Assembly (NCBI GenBank): GCA_011322005.1
Contig: DROE01000242.1
Span: forward strand, 1 to 14,163
Direction: 5' to 3'
Source of the DNA: Devosia sp.
GTDB taxonomy: Bacteria; Pseudomonadota; Alphaproteobacteria; Rhizobiales; Devosiaceae
Length of the DNA stretch: 14,163 bases
The position numbers and the translations under genes were made by a program. How positions within the stretch are numbered: the stretch's first letter is position 1; each line of letters opens with the position of its first letter. Shown piece by piece: positions 7,262-14,163 of this stretch. The notes beneath the pieces were generated by a model. That model made no database searches. It had not been told where the DNA came from and saw nothing but the letters and a program-made list of their open reading frames with translations.

Positions 7262-8557
7262 ATGGCTAAAGCAAAAACTCCTCAACTTCGCCGTGTTGCC
7301 ATTGTGGGCAGCCGGCGCACGCCGTTTTGTCGGGCGTACACGGGTTATGTCGAGCAGAGCAACCTTACGCTTTTGGGCACCGCCATGGGTGCGCTGGTTG
7401 AAGCCTATGGCCTTGGGAGCAAAAAAATTGACGAAGTGATGGCCGGGGCGGTCATCAAGCACTCGCGCGATTTCAATCTGGCACGGGAAGCAGCGCTTGA
7501 TGCTGGCCTCTCCCCAAATACACCGGGCACCACCATGCAGATCGCCTGTGGCACCTCATTGCAGGCGGCGCTTTCTCTGGGCGCAAAAATTGCCTGCGGG
7601 GAAATTGAAAGTGGCATTGCGGCGGGCTCGGATATTATATCGGATTCGCCGGTTGTTTTTGGTGACAAGTTTGCCCACAGGCTGGCCAGGCTCAGCCGGG
7701 CCCGCTCGTTCGGGCAAAAGCTTTCTGCCTTCAAGGGGTTCAGCTTTGGCGAACTGGCCCCTGTTGCTCCCTCGGTGGCCGAACCGCGCACCGGTCTGTC
7801 CATGGGGCAGCATTGTGAACTGATGGCGCGGGAATGGGGCGTTGGCCGCAAGGAACAGGACGCGTTTGCCCTCAAGAGCCACCAGAATGCTTCGGCAGCC
7901 ATAGAAGAGGGGTTCCACGACGATCTGATTACGCCGTGCGCGGGGATCGTCAAGGACAATAATGTGCGTGCCGACAGCTCCCTTGAAAAAATGGCCGAAA
8001 TGAAACCGGCCTTTGACAAGAGGTCCGGTCACGGCACCCTGACCGCGGCCAATTCAACGCCGCTGACCGATGGTGCGGCGGCGGTGCTTCTGGCTTCCGA
8101 GGACTGGGCTAAAGCCAATGGCCTGCCCATTCTGGCCTATCTGAGGATGGGTTCGGTCAGCGCCAATAATTTTGCCGCCGGAGACGGGCTTTTGATGGCC
8201 CCGACAATTGCTGTTTCGGACATGCTCAAGCGGGCTGAGCTTGCGTTTGGCGATATTGATCTGTTTGAAATTCACGAAGCTTTTGCCGCGCAGGTTCTGT
8301 GTACGCTCAAAGCATGGTCGGACCGCAAATATTGCCGCGAGGTTCTGGGGCGGGAAAAAGTGATGGGCAAGGTCCCCGCCGCCAAGATCAATGCCAAGGG
8401 ATCCTCGCTCGCTTACGGGCATCCGTTTGCGGCGACCGGCGCGCGCATCCTTGGCCACACGGCCAAATTGCTCAACGAAACGGGCAAACAGCGGGCACTG
8501 ATTTCGGTGTGTACCGCCGGGGGTATGGGTGTTGCTGCGCTTGTCGAGCGAAGCTAA
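7262..8557 (+). CDS. fadI: Acetyl-CoA C-acyltransferase, beta-oxidation thiolase (FadI type)
   Basis: 431-residue thiolase that cleaves 3-ketoacyl-CoA with CoA to acetyl-CoA and a shortened acyl-CoA, partnering the FadJ-type alpha subunit. Catalytic residues are in place: nucleophile Cys96 in QIACGTSLQ, His338 in EIHEAFAAQ, His387 in YGHPFAATGARI and Cys417 in VCTAGGMG. TAANSTPLTDGAAAV (261-275) is also typical. Length (E. coli FadI 436) and the loop region around 135-180 (LARLSRARSF, then LAPVAPSVAEPRTGLSMGQ) match the FadI branch rather than the shorter FadA or biosynthetic PhaA/AtoB branches. It starts 11 bases after fadJ with AAGGG just before the ATG, so the two are co-translated. The order here is hydratase/dehydrogenase first, opposite to fadI-fadJ in E. 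coli. Confidence 0.94.
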   Translation: MAKAKTPQLRRVAIVGSRRTPFCRAYTGYVEQSNLTLLGTAMGALVEAYGLGSKKIDEVMAGAVIKHSRDFNLAREAALDAGLSPNTPGTTMQIACGTSLQAALSLGAKIACGEIESGIAAGSDIISDSPVVFGDKFAHRLARLSRARSFGQKLSAFKGFSFGELAPVAPSVAEPRTGLSMGQHCELMAREWGVGRKEQDAFALKSHQNASAAIEEGFHDDLITPCAGIVKDNNVRADSSLEKMAEMKPAFDKRSGHGTLTAANSTPLTDGAAAVLLASEDWAKANGLPILAYLRMGSVSANNFAAGDGLLMAPTIAVSDMLKRAELAFGDIDLFEIHEAFAAQVLCTLKAWSDRKYCREVLGREKVMGKVPAAKINAKGSSLAYGHPFAATGARILGHTAKLLNETGKQRALISVCTAGGMGVAALVERS

Positions 8558-8595
8558 ACGAACCTAAAGGGAAAGGAGCTTGCCAAAACGTCAGT

Positions 8596-8624
8596 TTGAG
8601 GCTTAGGCTGCCTCACAGTAACGT
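8596..8624 (+). promoter_or_regulatory. Candidate promoter for the opp operon
   Basis: TTGAGG (8596-8601) and TAACGT (8619-8624) are separated by 17 bases in the 180-base spacer between the thiolase and oppA. The -35 overlaps a small perfect inverted repeat, TGAGGC-ttaggct-GCCTCA (8597-8615), which could be an operator or a weak hairpin. No T-tract follows, so there is no clear terminator closing the fad operon and some read-through into oppA is possible. Prediction by eye. Confidence 0.3.
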
Positions 8625-8737
8625 GATGCTCATGTATTCGCGTGCATTAACGCACCCCGCCGGAAAGGCCTGCCTGTTGCGGGTGAAAGGGCAGGGGTGA
8701 AACACAAAAAACAAACGGAAAAACAGGGAGACATTTC

Positions 8738-10375
8738 ATGAAGTTTTCTCCAATTCTTCGCACATCGGCACTGGCACTGGGTGTTGCCAGCCTTGCTCTG
8801 ATGGGCACATCCGCCTATGCCGCAAAGGTGCCTGCCGGCACCGTTCTGGCCGAAGACCAGACTTTCACCTATCGCGATCTGGACGAATTCAGTTCACTTG
8901 ATCCGCAAATCATTGAGGACGTTTCCGGCTCTGATATTGCTCGTGACCTGTTTGAGGGCCTGCTTAATCAGGATGCGGATGGCAATCTGGTTCCCGGCGT
9001 GGCAGAGCGCTGGGAGGCTTCTGACGACAAGATGACCTATACTTTCTATCTGCGCGACAATGCCAAATGGTCGAATGGCGATCCGGTGACCGCCGGAGAT
9101 TTCGTTTACGCATGGCGTCGTGCCGCCGACCCTGAAACCGCTTCTCCTTATTCCTGGTACATGGATCTTATGTCCATAGAAAACGTTGCTGACGTGCTTT
9201 CAGGGGACAAGGAGCCGACTGCTTTGGGTGTACGGGCAGTTGATGACCTGACCCTTGAGGTCAAGCTGACCACGCCGCTTTCCTATTTCCCCCAGATGGT
9301 GACACATACCACCACCTTCCCCACCCATCAGGCCACAATCGAAAAATATGGCGATGAGTGGACCAAGCCGGAGAACATCGTTTCCAACGGCGCTTACACG
9401 CTTGCCGAGCACGTTCCCAACGAACGCTCCGTTCGCGTACGCAACCCGCTTTACTGGAACGATGCGGAAACGGTGATCGAAAAAACCACGGCCCTGATCA
9501 TCAATGATGATGATGCGGCCCTGACCCGCTATCTGGCTGGTGAGTTGGATCGCACGGAGATTCCTGCTGGCCAGTATCCGCGTCTTAAGGAAGAATATCC
9601 AGATCAGGCTGTGTCTTTCCCGCGTCTGTGTTCCTACTATTACACATTCAACCTGTCCGACAGCGGCCCCGAAGCCTTCAAGGACGTGCGTGTCCGTCAG
9701 GCTCTTTCCTATGCCATTGATCGTTCTGTGATTACTGACAATGTGCTTCAGGGTGGCCAGTTCCCTGCCTTTACCTTCACACCGGGCGCAACAGCCGGGT
9801 TTGAAGTTCCTGATGTTCCCTTTGGTCAGATGACCCAGGCGGAACGTGATGCCAAGGCTGTCGAACTACTGGCGGAAGCCGGCTACGGTCCGGATAATCC
9901 GCTCAAGTTCGACATGATCTATAACACCTCGGAAGGTCACAAGCAGATCGCAACCGTCATGTCCCAGATGTGGAAGCAAAAGCTTGGTGTTGAAGCAACC
10001 CTTGGCAACATGGAATGGAAAGTGTTCCTGGAGACCCGCAGTCAACAGGATTTCGAGTTGGCCCGCGGTGCCTGGTGTGGCGACTATAACGAAGCCTCCA
10101 CCTTCCTTGACCTGGTGACAACAGACTCCGGTTACAATGACGGCAAGTATTCCAATTCGGAAATTGATGCGCTGATGGAGGACGCCAAAACCGGTGGCGA
10201 TGCAACCGCCAACTACACCAAGGTTGAGCAGATAATGGCCGATGAAATGCCGATTATTCCGATCTATCATTACACCCGTGTGATGATGATGGATCCGAAC
10301 CTGCTTGGTTCATGGCCTGTAAACAATGTTGAGCAGAACTGGTACAGTCGTGACCTTTACAGGGTAGCTGAATAG
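8738..10375 (+). CDS. oppA: Oligopeptide-binding protein OppA
   Basis: 545-residue periplasmic solute-binding protein of the SBP_bac_5 family (E. coli OppA 543). A Sec signal peptide is clear: positively charged start, hydrophobic core (about 10-22), cleavage after AYA at residue 28. Diagnostic peptide-binding features of OppA are kept. Cys298 in PRLCSYYYTFNL and Cys447 in AWCGDYNEAS match the disulfide-forming pair of enteric OppA. Asp449 in WCGDYNE matches the aspartate that holds the peptide alpha-amino group. Also typical are DVRVRQALSYAIDR (316-329) and NPLKFDMIYNTSEGHK (387-402). The start is set by GGGAG seven bases upstream. It delivers peptides to the OppBCDF complex encoded next and is separated from it by a strong terminator. 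A dipeptide or murein-peptide specificity (DppA, MppA) cannot be excluded, but the OppA label fits best. Confidence 0.94.
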   Translation: MKFSPILRTSALALGVASLALMGTSAYAAKVPAGTVLAEDQTFTYRDLDEFSSLDPQIIEDVSGSDIARDLFEGLLNQDADGNLVPGVAERWEASDDKMTYTFYLRDNAKWSNGDPVTAGDFVYAWRRAADPETASPYSWYMDLMSIENVADVLSGDKEPTALGVRAVDDLTLEVKLTTPLSYFPQMVTHTTTFPTHQATIEKYGDEWTKPENIVSNGAYTLAEHVPNERSVRVRNPLYWNDAETVIEKTTALIINDDDAALTRYLAGELDRTEIPAGQYPRLKEEYPDQAVSFPRLCSYYYTFNLSDSGPEAFKDVRVRQALSYAIDRSVITDNVLQGGQFPAFTFTPGATAGFEVPDVPFGQMTQAERDAKAVELLAEAGYGPDNPLKFDMIYNTSEGHKQIATVMSQMWKQKLGVEATLGNMEWKVFLETRSQQDFELARGAWCGDYNEASTFLDLVTTDSGYNDGKYSNSEIDALMEDAKTGGDATANYTKVEQIMADEMPIIPIYHYTRVMMMDPNLLGSWPVNNVEQNWYSRDLYRVAE

Positions 10376-10385
10376 TCAGTTCTTG

Positions 10386-10429
10386 AAAAAAAGGAACCCC
10401 GCGCCGGGAAGTGCGGGGTTTCCCTTTTT
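10386..10429 (+). terminator. Intrinsic terminator between oppA and oppB
   Basis: A run of A residues and GGAACCCCGC, then a ten-base loop, then GCGGGGTTTCCC and TTTTT. The stem has a strong six-pair CCCCGC/GCGGGG core extended by A-T and G-C pairs with a small bulge, and the flanking A and T tracts pair further, so it could work in both directions. It starts about ten bases after the oppA stop. Partial termination here would make oppA mRNA more abundant than oppBCDF and protect its 3' end. Confidence 0.9.
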
Positions 10430-10431
10430 GC

Positions 10432-10440
10432 TGGTATGCT
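10432..10440 (+). promoter_or_regulatory. Possible extended -10 promoter for oppBCDF
   Basis: TGGTATGCT fits an extended -10 (TG-N-TATGCT), directly after the terminator. No good -35 is present. If used, transcription would begin near 10447, almost exactly at the inverted repeat that follows. Weak prediction. Confidence 0.25.
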
Positions 10441-10448
10441 GAAATATT

Positions 10449-10529
10449 GCAAACAAGCGTGTGAATGTTTGCCTGTGACCTGACCATGGTACCAAAGTGG
10501 CGTTCGTTAATGCTTGTTTTGCCAAACAA
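10449..10529 (+). repeat. Inverted repeats in the oppB leader
   Basis: GCAAACA (10449-10455) and TGTTTGC (10466-10472) form a perfect seven-base inverted repeat around a ten-base loop. Further on, GCTTGTTTTGC (10512-10522) is complementary, with one extra T, to GCAAACAAGC (10449-10458), and part of it can instead pair locally as TTGTTT-TGCC-AAACAA (10514-10529). The pairings exclude one another. They may be an RNA switch-like leader, a DNA operator, or coincidence. Confidence 0.45.
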
Positions 10530-10546
10530 CCCCGGGTCAACCTGTT

Positions 10547-11470
10547 ATGTTGAATTTCATCATCCGCCGGTTGGGCATCGCTATTCCAACGTTGTTGATT
10601 CTGGTGGTATTTTCGTTTTCATTGATGCATCTGGCACCGGGTGGCCCCTTCACTTCGGAGCGGCCGCTTCCGCCCCAGGTTCTGGCAAATATCGAGGCCA
10701 AATACGGGCTGGATCAGCCGGTTTATGTGCAGATGGGCAATTATATCTGGGGCATTGTCACGGAATTTGATTTTGGTCCCTCTTTCCGGTTCAAGGACCG
10801 GACGGTGAACGATGTTATTGCCCAGGGGTTTCCGGTAACGCTGACCTACGGGTTCTGGTCGTTTGTCGTTGCGGTCAGCGTCGGGGTGTCGCTGGGCGCG
10901 GCCGCGGCGATCTATCACAATTCCTGGCTTGATTATCTGGCGGTCGGCATTTCCATCGGTGCGCAGGTGCTGCCCAATTTTGTTATGGCGCCAATTCTGG
11001 TGCTGACCTTTACCCTGTGGCTGGGCCTGTTGCCGGGGGGCGGCTGGAACGGGGGGCAGTGGCAGTATCTGGTTTTGCCGGTCATTGCGCTTTCCACTTC
11101 CTACATGGCCTCAATTGCCCGTATCACCCGTTCTTCGATGCTCGAAGTATTGAACTCCAATTTTATCCGCACCGCAAAGGCCAAGGGTCTTTCGAACAAA
11201 AGGATCATTGTCAAACACGCGCTCAAACCCACAATGTTGCCGGTCATTTCCTATCTGGGGCCCGCTTTTGTCGGCATGATCACCGGTTCGGTGGTGATCG
11301 ACATGTATTTTTCAACCGGGGGCATCGGCCAGATGTTTGTAAATTCGGCCCTGAGCCGGGACTATTCGGTGATGATGGGGATTACCATTCTGATGGGCTC
11401 TCTGGTCATTATCTTCAACATGATTGTGGACATCCTTTATGCCTGGATTGATCCAAAGATCAGGCTTTAG
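10547..11470 (+). CDS. oppB: Oligopeptide ABC transporter permease OppB
   Basis: 307-residue inner-membrane permease, one of the two transmembrane subunits of the Opp importer. The chosen ATG at 10547 gives MLNFIIRRLGIAIPTLLIL, which matches the E. coli OppB start (306 residues); the in-frame TTG at 10514 would add eleven residues with no family support. About six membrane segments are visible, the first at 9-29 and the last at 277-300. The periplasmic stretch after the first segment carries PGGPFTSERPLPP (31-43). The cytoplasmic coupling loop that docks on the ATPases is at about 198-232 (SNFIRTAKAKGLSNKRIIVKHALKP). LPGGGWNGG (162-170) and DYSVMMGITIL (272-282) are also typical of OppB. No strong ribosome-binding site precedes the ATG. 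It lies 171 bases after oppA, beyond the terminator, and 9 bases before oppC. Confidence 0.94.
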   Translation: MLNFIIRRLGIAIPTLLILVVFSFSLMHLAPGGPFTSERPLPPQVLANIEAKYGLDQPVYVQMGNYIWGIVTEFDFGPSFRFKDRTVNDVIAQGFPVTLTYGFWSFVVAVSVGVSLGAAAAIYHNSWLDYLAVGISIGAQVLPNFVMAPILVLTFTLWLGLLPGGGWNGGQWQYLVLPVIALSTSYMASIARITRSSMLEVLNSNFIRTAKAKGLSNKRIIVKHALKPTMLPVISYLGPAFVGMITGSVVIDMYFSTGGIGQMFVNSALSRDYSVMMGITILMGSLVIIFNMIVDILYAWIDPKIRL

Positions 11471-11479
11471 GACCAGAAG

Positions 11480-12415
11480 ATGAGCATGGTCCCGAACACC
11501 GACAGAATTAAAGAAATGGCTGACAATCTTGCCAGCATGGAACCGATTAAAGGGCGTTCCCTGTGGCAGGATGCCATGCTCCGTTTTTTGCAGAACAAGG
11601 CGGCGGTGACCAGCGTTGTCGTGCTGGCGCTGGTGGTTCTGTTTTCTTTTGTCGGCCCCTATTTTGCCGTGTGGTCAAACGAGGAAATAGACTGGTCACG
11701 CATCGGCAAGGCCGCTGAACTGGGGGCACCCTCCATCGCCAACGGGCATTTTTTCGGTATTGATAATCTGGGGCGTGATCTTTATTCGCGGGTCATCCAG
11801 GGTACCCAGGTTTCGCTGATGGTGGGGCTGATCGGCGCTGGAATCGCTGTTATTGTGGGGACACTCTATGGGGCGACGGCCGGCTATTTTGGCGGCCGCA
11901 TTGATTCCGTCATGATGCGGATTGTCGATATTCTGATGTCCATCCCTTACATGTTCGTGCTTATCCTGCTGCTGGTGGTGTTCGGTCGCTCGCTGCAAAT
12001 GCTGTTTGTGGGTATCGGGCTTATCAGCTGGCTTGATATGTCGCGCATTGTGCGCGGACAGACCCTTTCCATCAAGAACAAGGAATTTGTTGAGGCGGCG
12101 GTGGCGACGGGCGTGCCAAGTTTTACCATCATTGTGCGCCATATTGTGCCCAATCTGATGGGGGTTGTCGTGGTTTATGCCACCCTTCTGGTGCCGGGCA
12201 TGATTATCACCGAGAGCTTTATTTCGTTTCTGGGGCTTGGGGTTCAGGAGCCCAACACGTCCTGGGGGGCGTTGATTTCAGAAGGGGCGGGAACAATTGC
12301 CTACGGAACCATATGGCAACTTCTGGTTCCCCTGTTCTTTTTCGTCATCACGTTGTTCAGCTTCTTTTTCATCGGTGACGGGTTGCGTGATGCGCTCGAT
12401 CCAAAAGATCGCTAG
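11480..12415 (+). CDS. oppC: Oligopeptide ABC transporter permease OppC
   Basis: 311-residue inner-membrane permease, partner of OppB (E. coli OppC 302). The cytoplasmic N-terminus has the conserved GRSLWQDAMLRFLQNKAAV (25-43), followed by a first membrane segment (44-65), a periplasmic loop with FFGIDNLGRDLYSRV (91-105), then five more segments. The EAA coupling loop is EAAVATGVPSFTIIVRHIVPN (205-225), and the protein ends with the typical IGDGLRDALDPKDR. AGGA overlapping the oppB stop serves as ribosome-binding site; a second ATG two codons in (11486) is an equally possible start. It is tightly packed in the operon, with 9 bases to oppB and 18 to the preferred oppD start. Confidence 0.95.
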   Translation: MSMVPNTDRIKEMADNLASMEPIKGRSLWQDAMLRFLQNKAAVTSVVVLALVVLFSFVGPYFAVWSNEEIDWSRIGKAAELGAPSIANGHFFGIDNLGRDLYSRVIQGTQVSLMVGLIGAGIAVIVGTLYGATAGYFGGRIDSVMMRIVDILMSIPYMFVLILLLVVFGRSLQMLFVGIGLISWLDMSRIVRGQTLSIKNKEFVEAAVATGVPSFTIIVRHIVPNLMGVVVVYATLLVPGMIITESFISFLGLGVQEPNTSWGALISEGAGTIAYGTIWQLLVPLFFFVITLFSFFFIGDGLRDALDPKDR

Positions 12416-12416
12416 C

Positions 12417-12422
12417 GGGGAG
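12417..12422 (+). promoter_or_regulatory. Shine-Dalgarno site deciding the oppD start
   Basis: GGGGAG lies only two bases before the in-frame TTG at 12425 but eleven before the GTG at 12434, so the GTG is the more workable start. Confidence 0.6.
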
Positions 12423-12433
12423 TTTTGCCACCA

Positions 12434-13405
12434 GTGAGCCTGCTTGAAGTAAAAGACCTGGGTGTGACCTTTGCAACCGCTGACGGAACAGTGCGCGCTG
12501 TCAATCAGATCAGTTTTGATGTGAGGGAAGGGGAAACGCTGGCCATTGTCGGGGAGAGCGGGTCGGGCAAAAGCCAGGCAGTTTTTGCCATCATGGGCTT
12601 GCTGGCGGAAAATGGCTCGGCGAGCGGCAGCGTAGTGTTCGACGGTCTGGAACTGGTGGGGCTGAACGATGCGCAACTGAATAAAGTTCGCGCCAATGAA
12701 ATCGCCATGATATTTCAGGATCCCATGACCTCGCTCAACCCCTATATGCGGGTGAGCGAGCAGATGATTGAGGTTCTGGTTCTGCACAAGGGGCTGAGCC
12801 GGGCGGAGGCGCTCAGGGAATCCGTGCGCATGCTGGAAGCGGTAAAGCTCCCGGACGCCCAGGATGTTGTTCGGCGCTTTCCCCACGAGTGTTCGGGGGG
12901 CATGCGCCAGCGGATCATGATTGCCATGGCGCTGTTGTGTCAGCCAAAACTTCTGATCGCCGATGAGCCGACCACGGCCCTTGATGTGACGGTGCAGGCG
13001 CAGATAATGACCTTGCTCAAACAGGTGCGGAAGGATTTCGGGACCGCTGTCATATTGATTACCCATGACCTTGGGGTTGTGGCGGGATCATGCGAAAACA
13101 CTCTGGTGCTCTATGGGGGACGGGTCCTTGAATATGGGCGCACGCGGGATATTTTTGCCTCTCCCTCGCACCCCTATACGCGCGGGCTGCTGTCGGCGGT
13201 GCCCCGGCTTGACGACAGTTCCGAAGAGCTTGAAACCATTCCGGGCAGCCCTCCGAACATGATGACCCTGCCAAAGGGATGCCCGTTTGCCGAGAGGTGC
13301 GAGTTTGCGCTGGAAAAATGCCACGAGGTCATGCCCGATCTGATCACATTTGATGAAAACGGGCATTCGCGCGCCTGCCATGTGGCCGAGGAGGACCTGA
13401 AATGA
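12434..13405 (+). CDS. oppD: Oligopeptide ABC transporter ATPase OppD
   Basis: 323-residue cytoplasmic ATPase that pairs with OppF to power peptide import. The ABC motifs are complete: Walker A GESGSGKS (40-47), Q-loop Gln95 in IFQDPMTSLNPYMRV, signature SGGMRQR (154-160), Walker B LLIADE (173-178, catalytic Glu178), D-loop ALDVT (182-186) and switch His211 in ITHDL. After the ATPase domain comes the oligopeptide/dipeptide C-terminal domain with LPKGCPFAERC. Its four cysteines (283, 289, 296, 315) match the pattern that holds an iron-sulfur cluster in some Opp/Dpp ATPases. I prefer the GTG start at 12434 from ribosome-binding-site spacing and the family-like start MSLLEVKDL; the TTG at 12425 would add three residues. 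The stop overlaps the oppF start as ATGA. Confidence 0.95.
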   Translation: MSLLEVKDLGVTFATADGTVRAVNQISFDVREGETLAIVGESGSGKSQAVFAIMGLLAENGSASGSVVFDGLELVGLNDAQLNKVRANEIAMIFQDPMTSLNPYMRVSEQMIEVLVLHKGLSRAEALRESVRMLEAVKLPDAQDVVRRFPHECSGGMRQRIMIAMALLCQPKLLIADEPTTALDVTVQAQIMTLLKQVRKDFGTAVILITHDLGVVAGSCENTLVLYGGRVLEYGRTRDIFASPSHPYTRGLLSAVPRLDDSSEELETIPGSPPNMMTLPKGCPFAERCEFALEKCHEVMPDLITFDENGHSRACHVAEEDLK

Positions 13406-14163
13406 GCAAGGGGGAAACCCTGCTGCGGGTTGAGGACCTCAAAGTCAGTTTCGACATCAAACCCTCCGGGGCCATGCCCTGGACGCGCCCGCTCAAATTA
13501 AAAGCGGTTGACGGGGTCAGCTTTGAGTTGCGGGCCGGGGAGACGTTGGGGATCGTTGGCGAAAGTGGATGTGGAAAGTCCACACTGGCGCGTGCAATCA
13601 TCAAGCTGGTGCCAACCCAGGCGGGTAGAATTGTCTGGCTGGGGGATAATCTTGCGAGATTGTCCAAGGCGCAAATGCGCCCCCACCGCAAGGAAATCCA
13701 GATGATATTCCAGGATCCGCTGGCCTCGCTTGATCCGCGCATGAACATTGGCGAGATAATCGCCGAGCCGCTCAAGACCCATTACCCGCGCACACCAAAA
13801 GCCCAGATAAAAGCCCGGGTGGGTGAGATGATGGCCAAAGTAGGCTTGCTGCCAAATCTGGTCAATCGCTATCCGCACGAGTTTTCCGGGGGCCAGTGTC
13901 AGCGCATCGGCATTGCGCGGGCGCTTGTTCTGGAGCCCAAGCTGATAATCTGCGACGAGCCGGTATCGGCGCTCGATGTCTCCATTCAGGCCCAGGTGAT
14001 TAACCTGCTCAAGGACCTGCAGAGGGAGCTGGGCATCTCACTGATTTTCATTGCCCATGATTTGAGCGTGGTCAAGCATGTGAGTGACCGGATCATGGTT
14101 CTTTATCTGGGCAATGCCATGGAACTGGCGAGCAGTGATGAACTCTATGGCTATCCGCGCCAC
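13402..14163 (+). CDS. oppF: Oligopeptide ABC transporter ATPase OppF (3' end outside window)
   Basis: The first 254 codons of OppF, cut by the window edge; E. coli OppF has 334 residues, so about 80 are missing. Motifs present: Walker A GESGCGKS (53-60), IFQDPLASLDPRM (102-114), signature EFSGGQCQRIGIARAL (160-175), Walker B LIICDE (181-186), D-loop ALDVS (190-194) and switch His219 in FIAHDL. The SGGQ signature and the PLASL form separate it from OppD next door, which has SGGMR. The C-terminal oligopeptide domain, with any cysteine cluster, lies outside. Its ATG overlaps the oppD stop in ATGA, with GAGGAGG about eight bases upstream, so translation is coupled and the two ATPases should be made in equal amounts. 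Confidence 0.95.
   Translation, partial: MSKGETLLRVEDLKVSFDIKPSGAMPWTRPLKLKAVDGVSFELRAGETLGIVGESGCGKSTLARAIIKLVPTQAGRIVWLGDNLARLSKAQMRPHRKEIQMIFQDPLASLDPRMNIGEIIAEPLKTHYPRTPKAQIKARVGEMMAKVGLLPNLVNRYPHEFSGGQCQRIGIARALVLEPKLIICDEPVSALDVSIQAQVINLLKDLQRELGISLIFIAHDLSVVKHVSDRIMVLYLGNAMELASSDELYGYPRH

Noticed and set aside
10465..10770. 101-codon plus-strand frame overlapping the oppB start
   Set aside because: Most of it overlaps oppB in another frame, and the translation beyond the leader is a shadow of OppB.
12278..13066. 262-codon minus-strand open frame opposite oppC/oppD
   Set aside because: Antisense to clearly conserved ABC transporter genes; composition is typical of a shadow frame (rich in His, Gln, Arg).
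1..14163. Mobile elements, CRISPR, tRNA, rRNA or a defence system
   Set aside because: No transposase or integrase, no regularly spaced direct repeats, no cloverleaf-like segment and no toxin, nuclease or defence motif was seen; gene content is conserved metabolism and transport.

Overview
The window looks like chromosomal DNA from a Gram-negative proteobacterium, most likely an alphaproteobacterium (moderate confidence, judged from protein style and moderately high GC; no rRNA or housekeeping marker is present). It holds two conserved metabolic/transport modules and no sign of phage, insertion sequence, CRISPR or tRNA.

Region 1 (about 234-8557) is a nearly complete fatty-acid beta-oxidation locus built around a divergent promoter region. 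Leftward: a long-chain acyl-CoA ligase (FadD type) whose 3' end overlaps a small MerR-family regulator of the LiuR type. Rightward: a membrane-anchored FadE-type acyl-CoA dehydrogenase, a bifunctional enoyl-CoA hydratase/3-hydroxyacyl-CoA dehydrogenase (FadJ type) and a thiolase (FadI type). Together they cover activation, first oxidation, hydration, second oxidation and thiolysis. The 330-base intergenic region between ligase and fadE carries a perfect 18-base palindrome, GTTGACGTATACGTCAAC, laid over a likely -35 element. It is the best candidate operator for the MerR protein encoded at the left end.

Region 2 (about 8738 to the right edge) is an oligopeptide ABC importer operon in the classical order oppA-oppB-oppC-oppD-oppF, with oppF cut off by the window end. 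A strong intrinsic terminator lies between oppA and oppB, which should give more binding protein than membrane complex. The following oppB leader contains several inverted repeats that could form competing structures.

The first 233 bases carry no gene I can identify. I did not find an undescribed multi-gene system. The points worth a second look are regulatory: the palindrome and its link to the MerR protein, the oppA-oppB terminator and leader, and a FadJ that ends unusually early.
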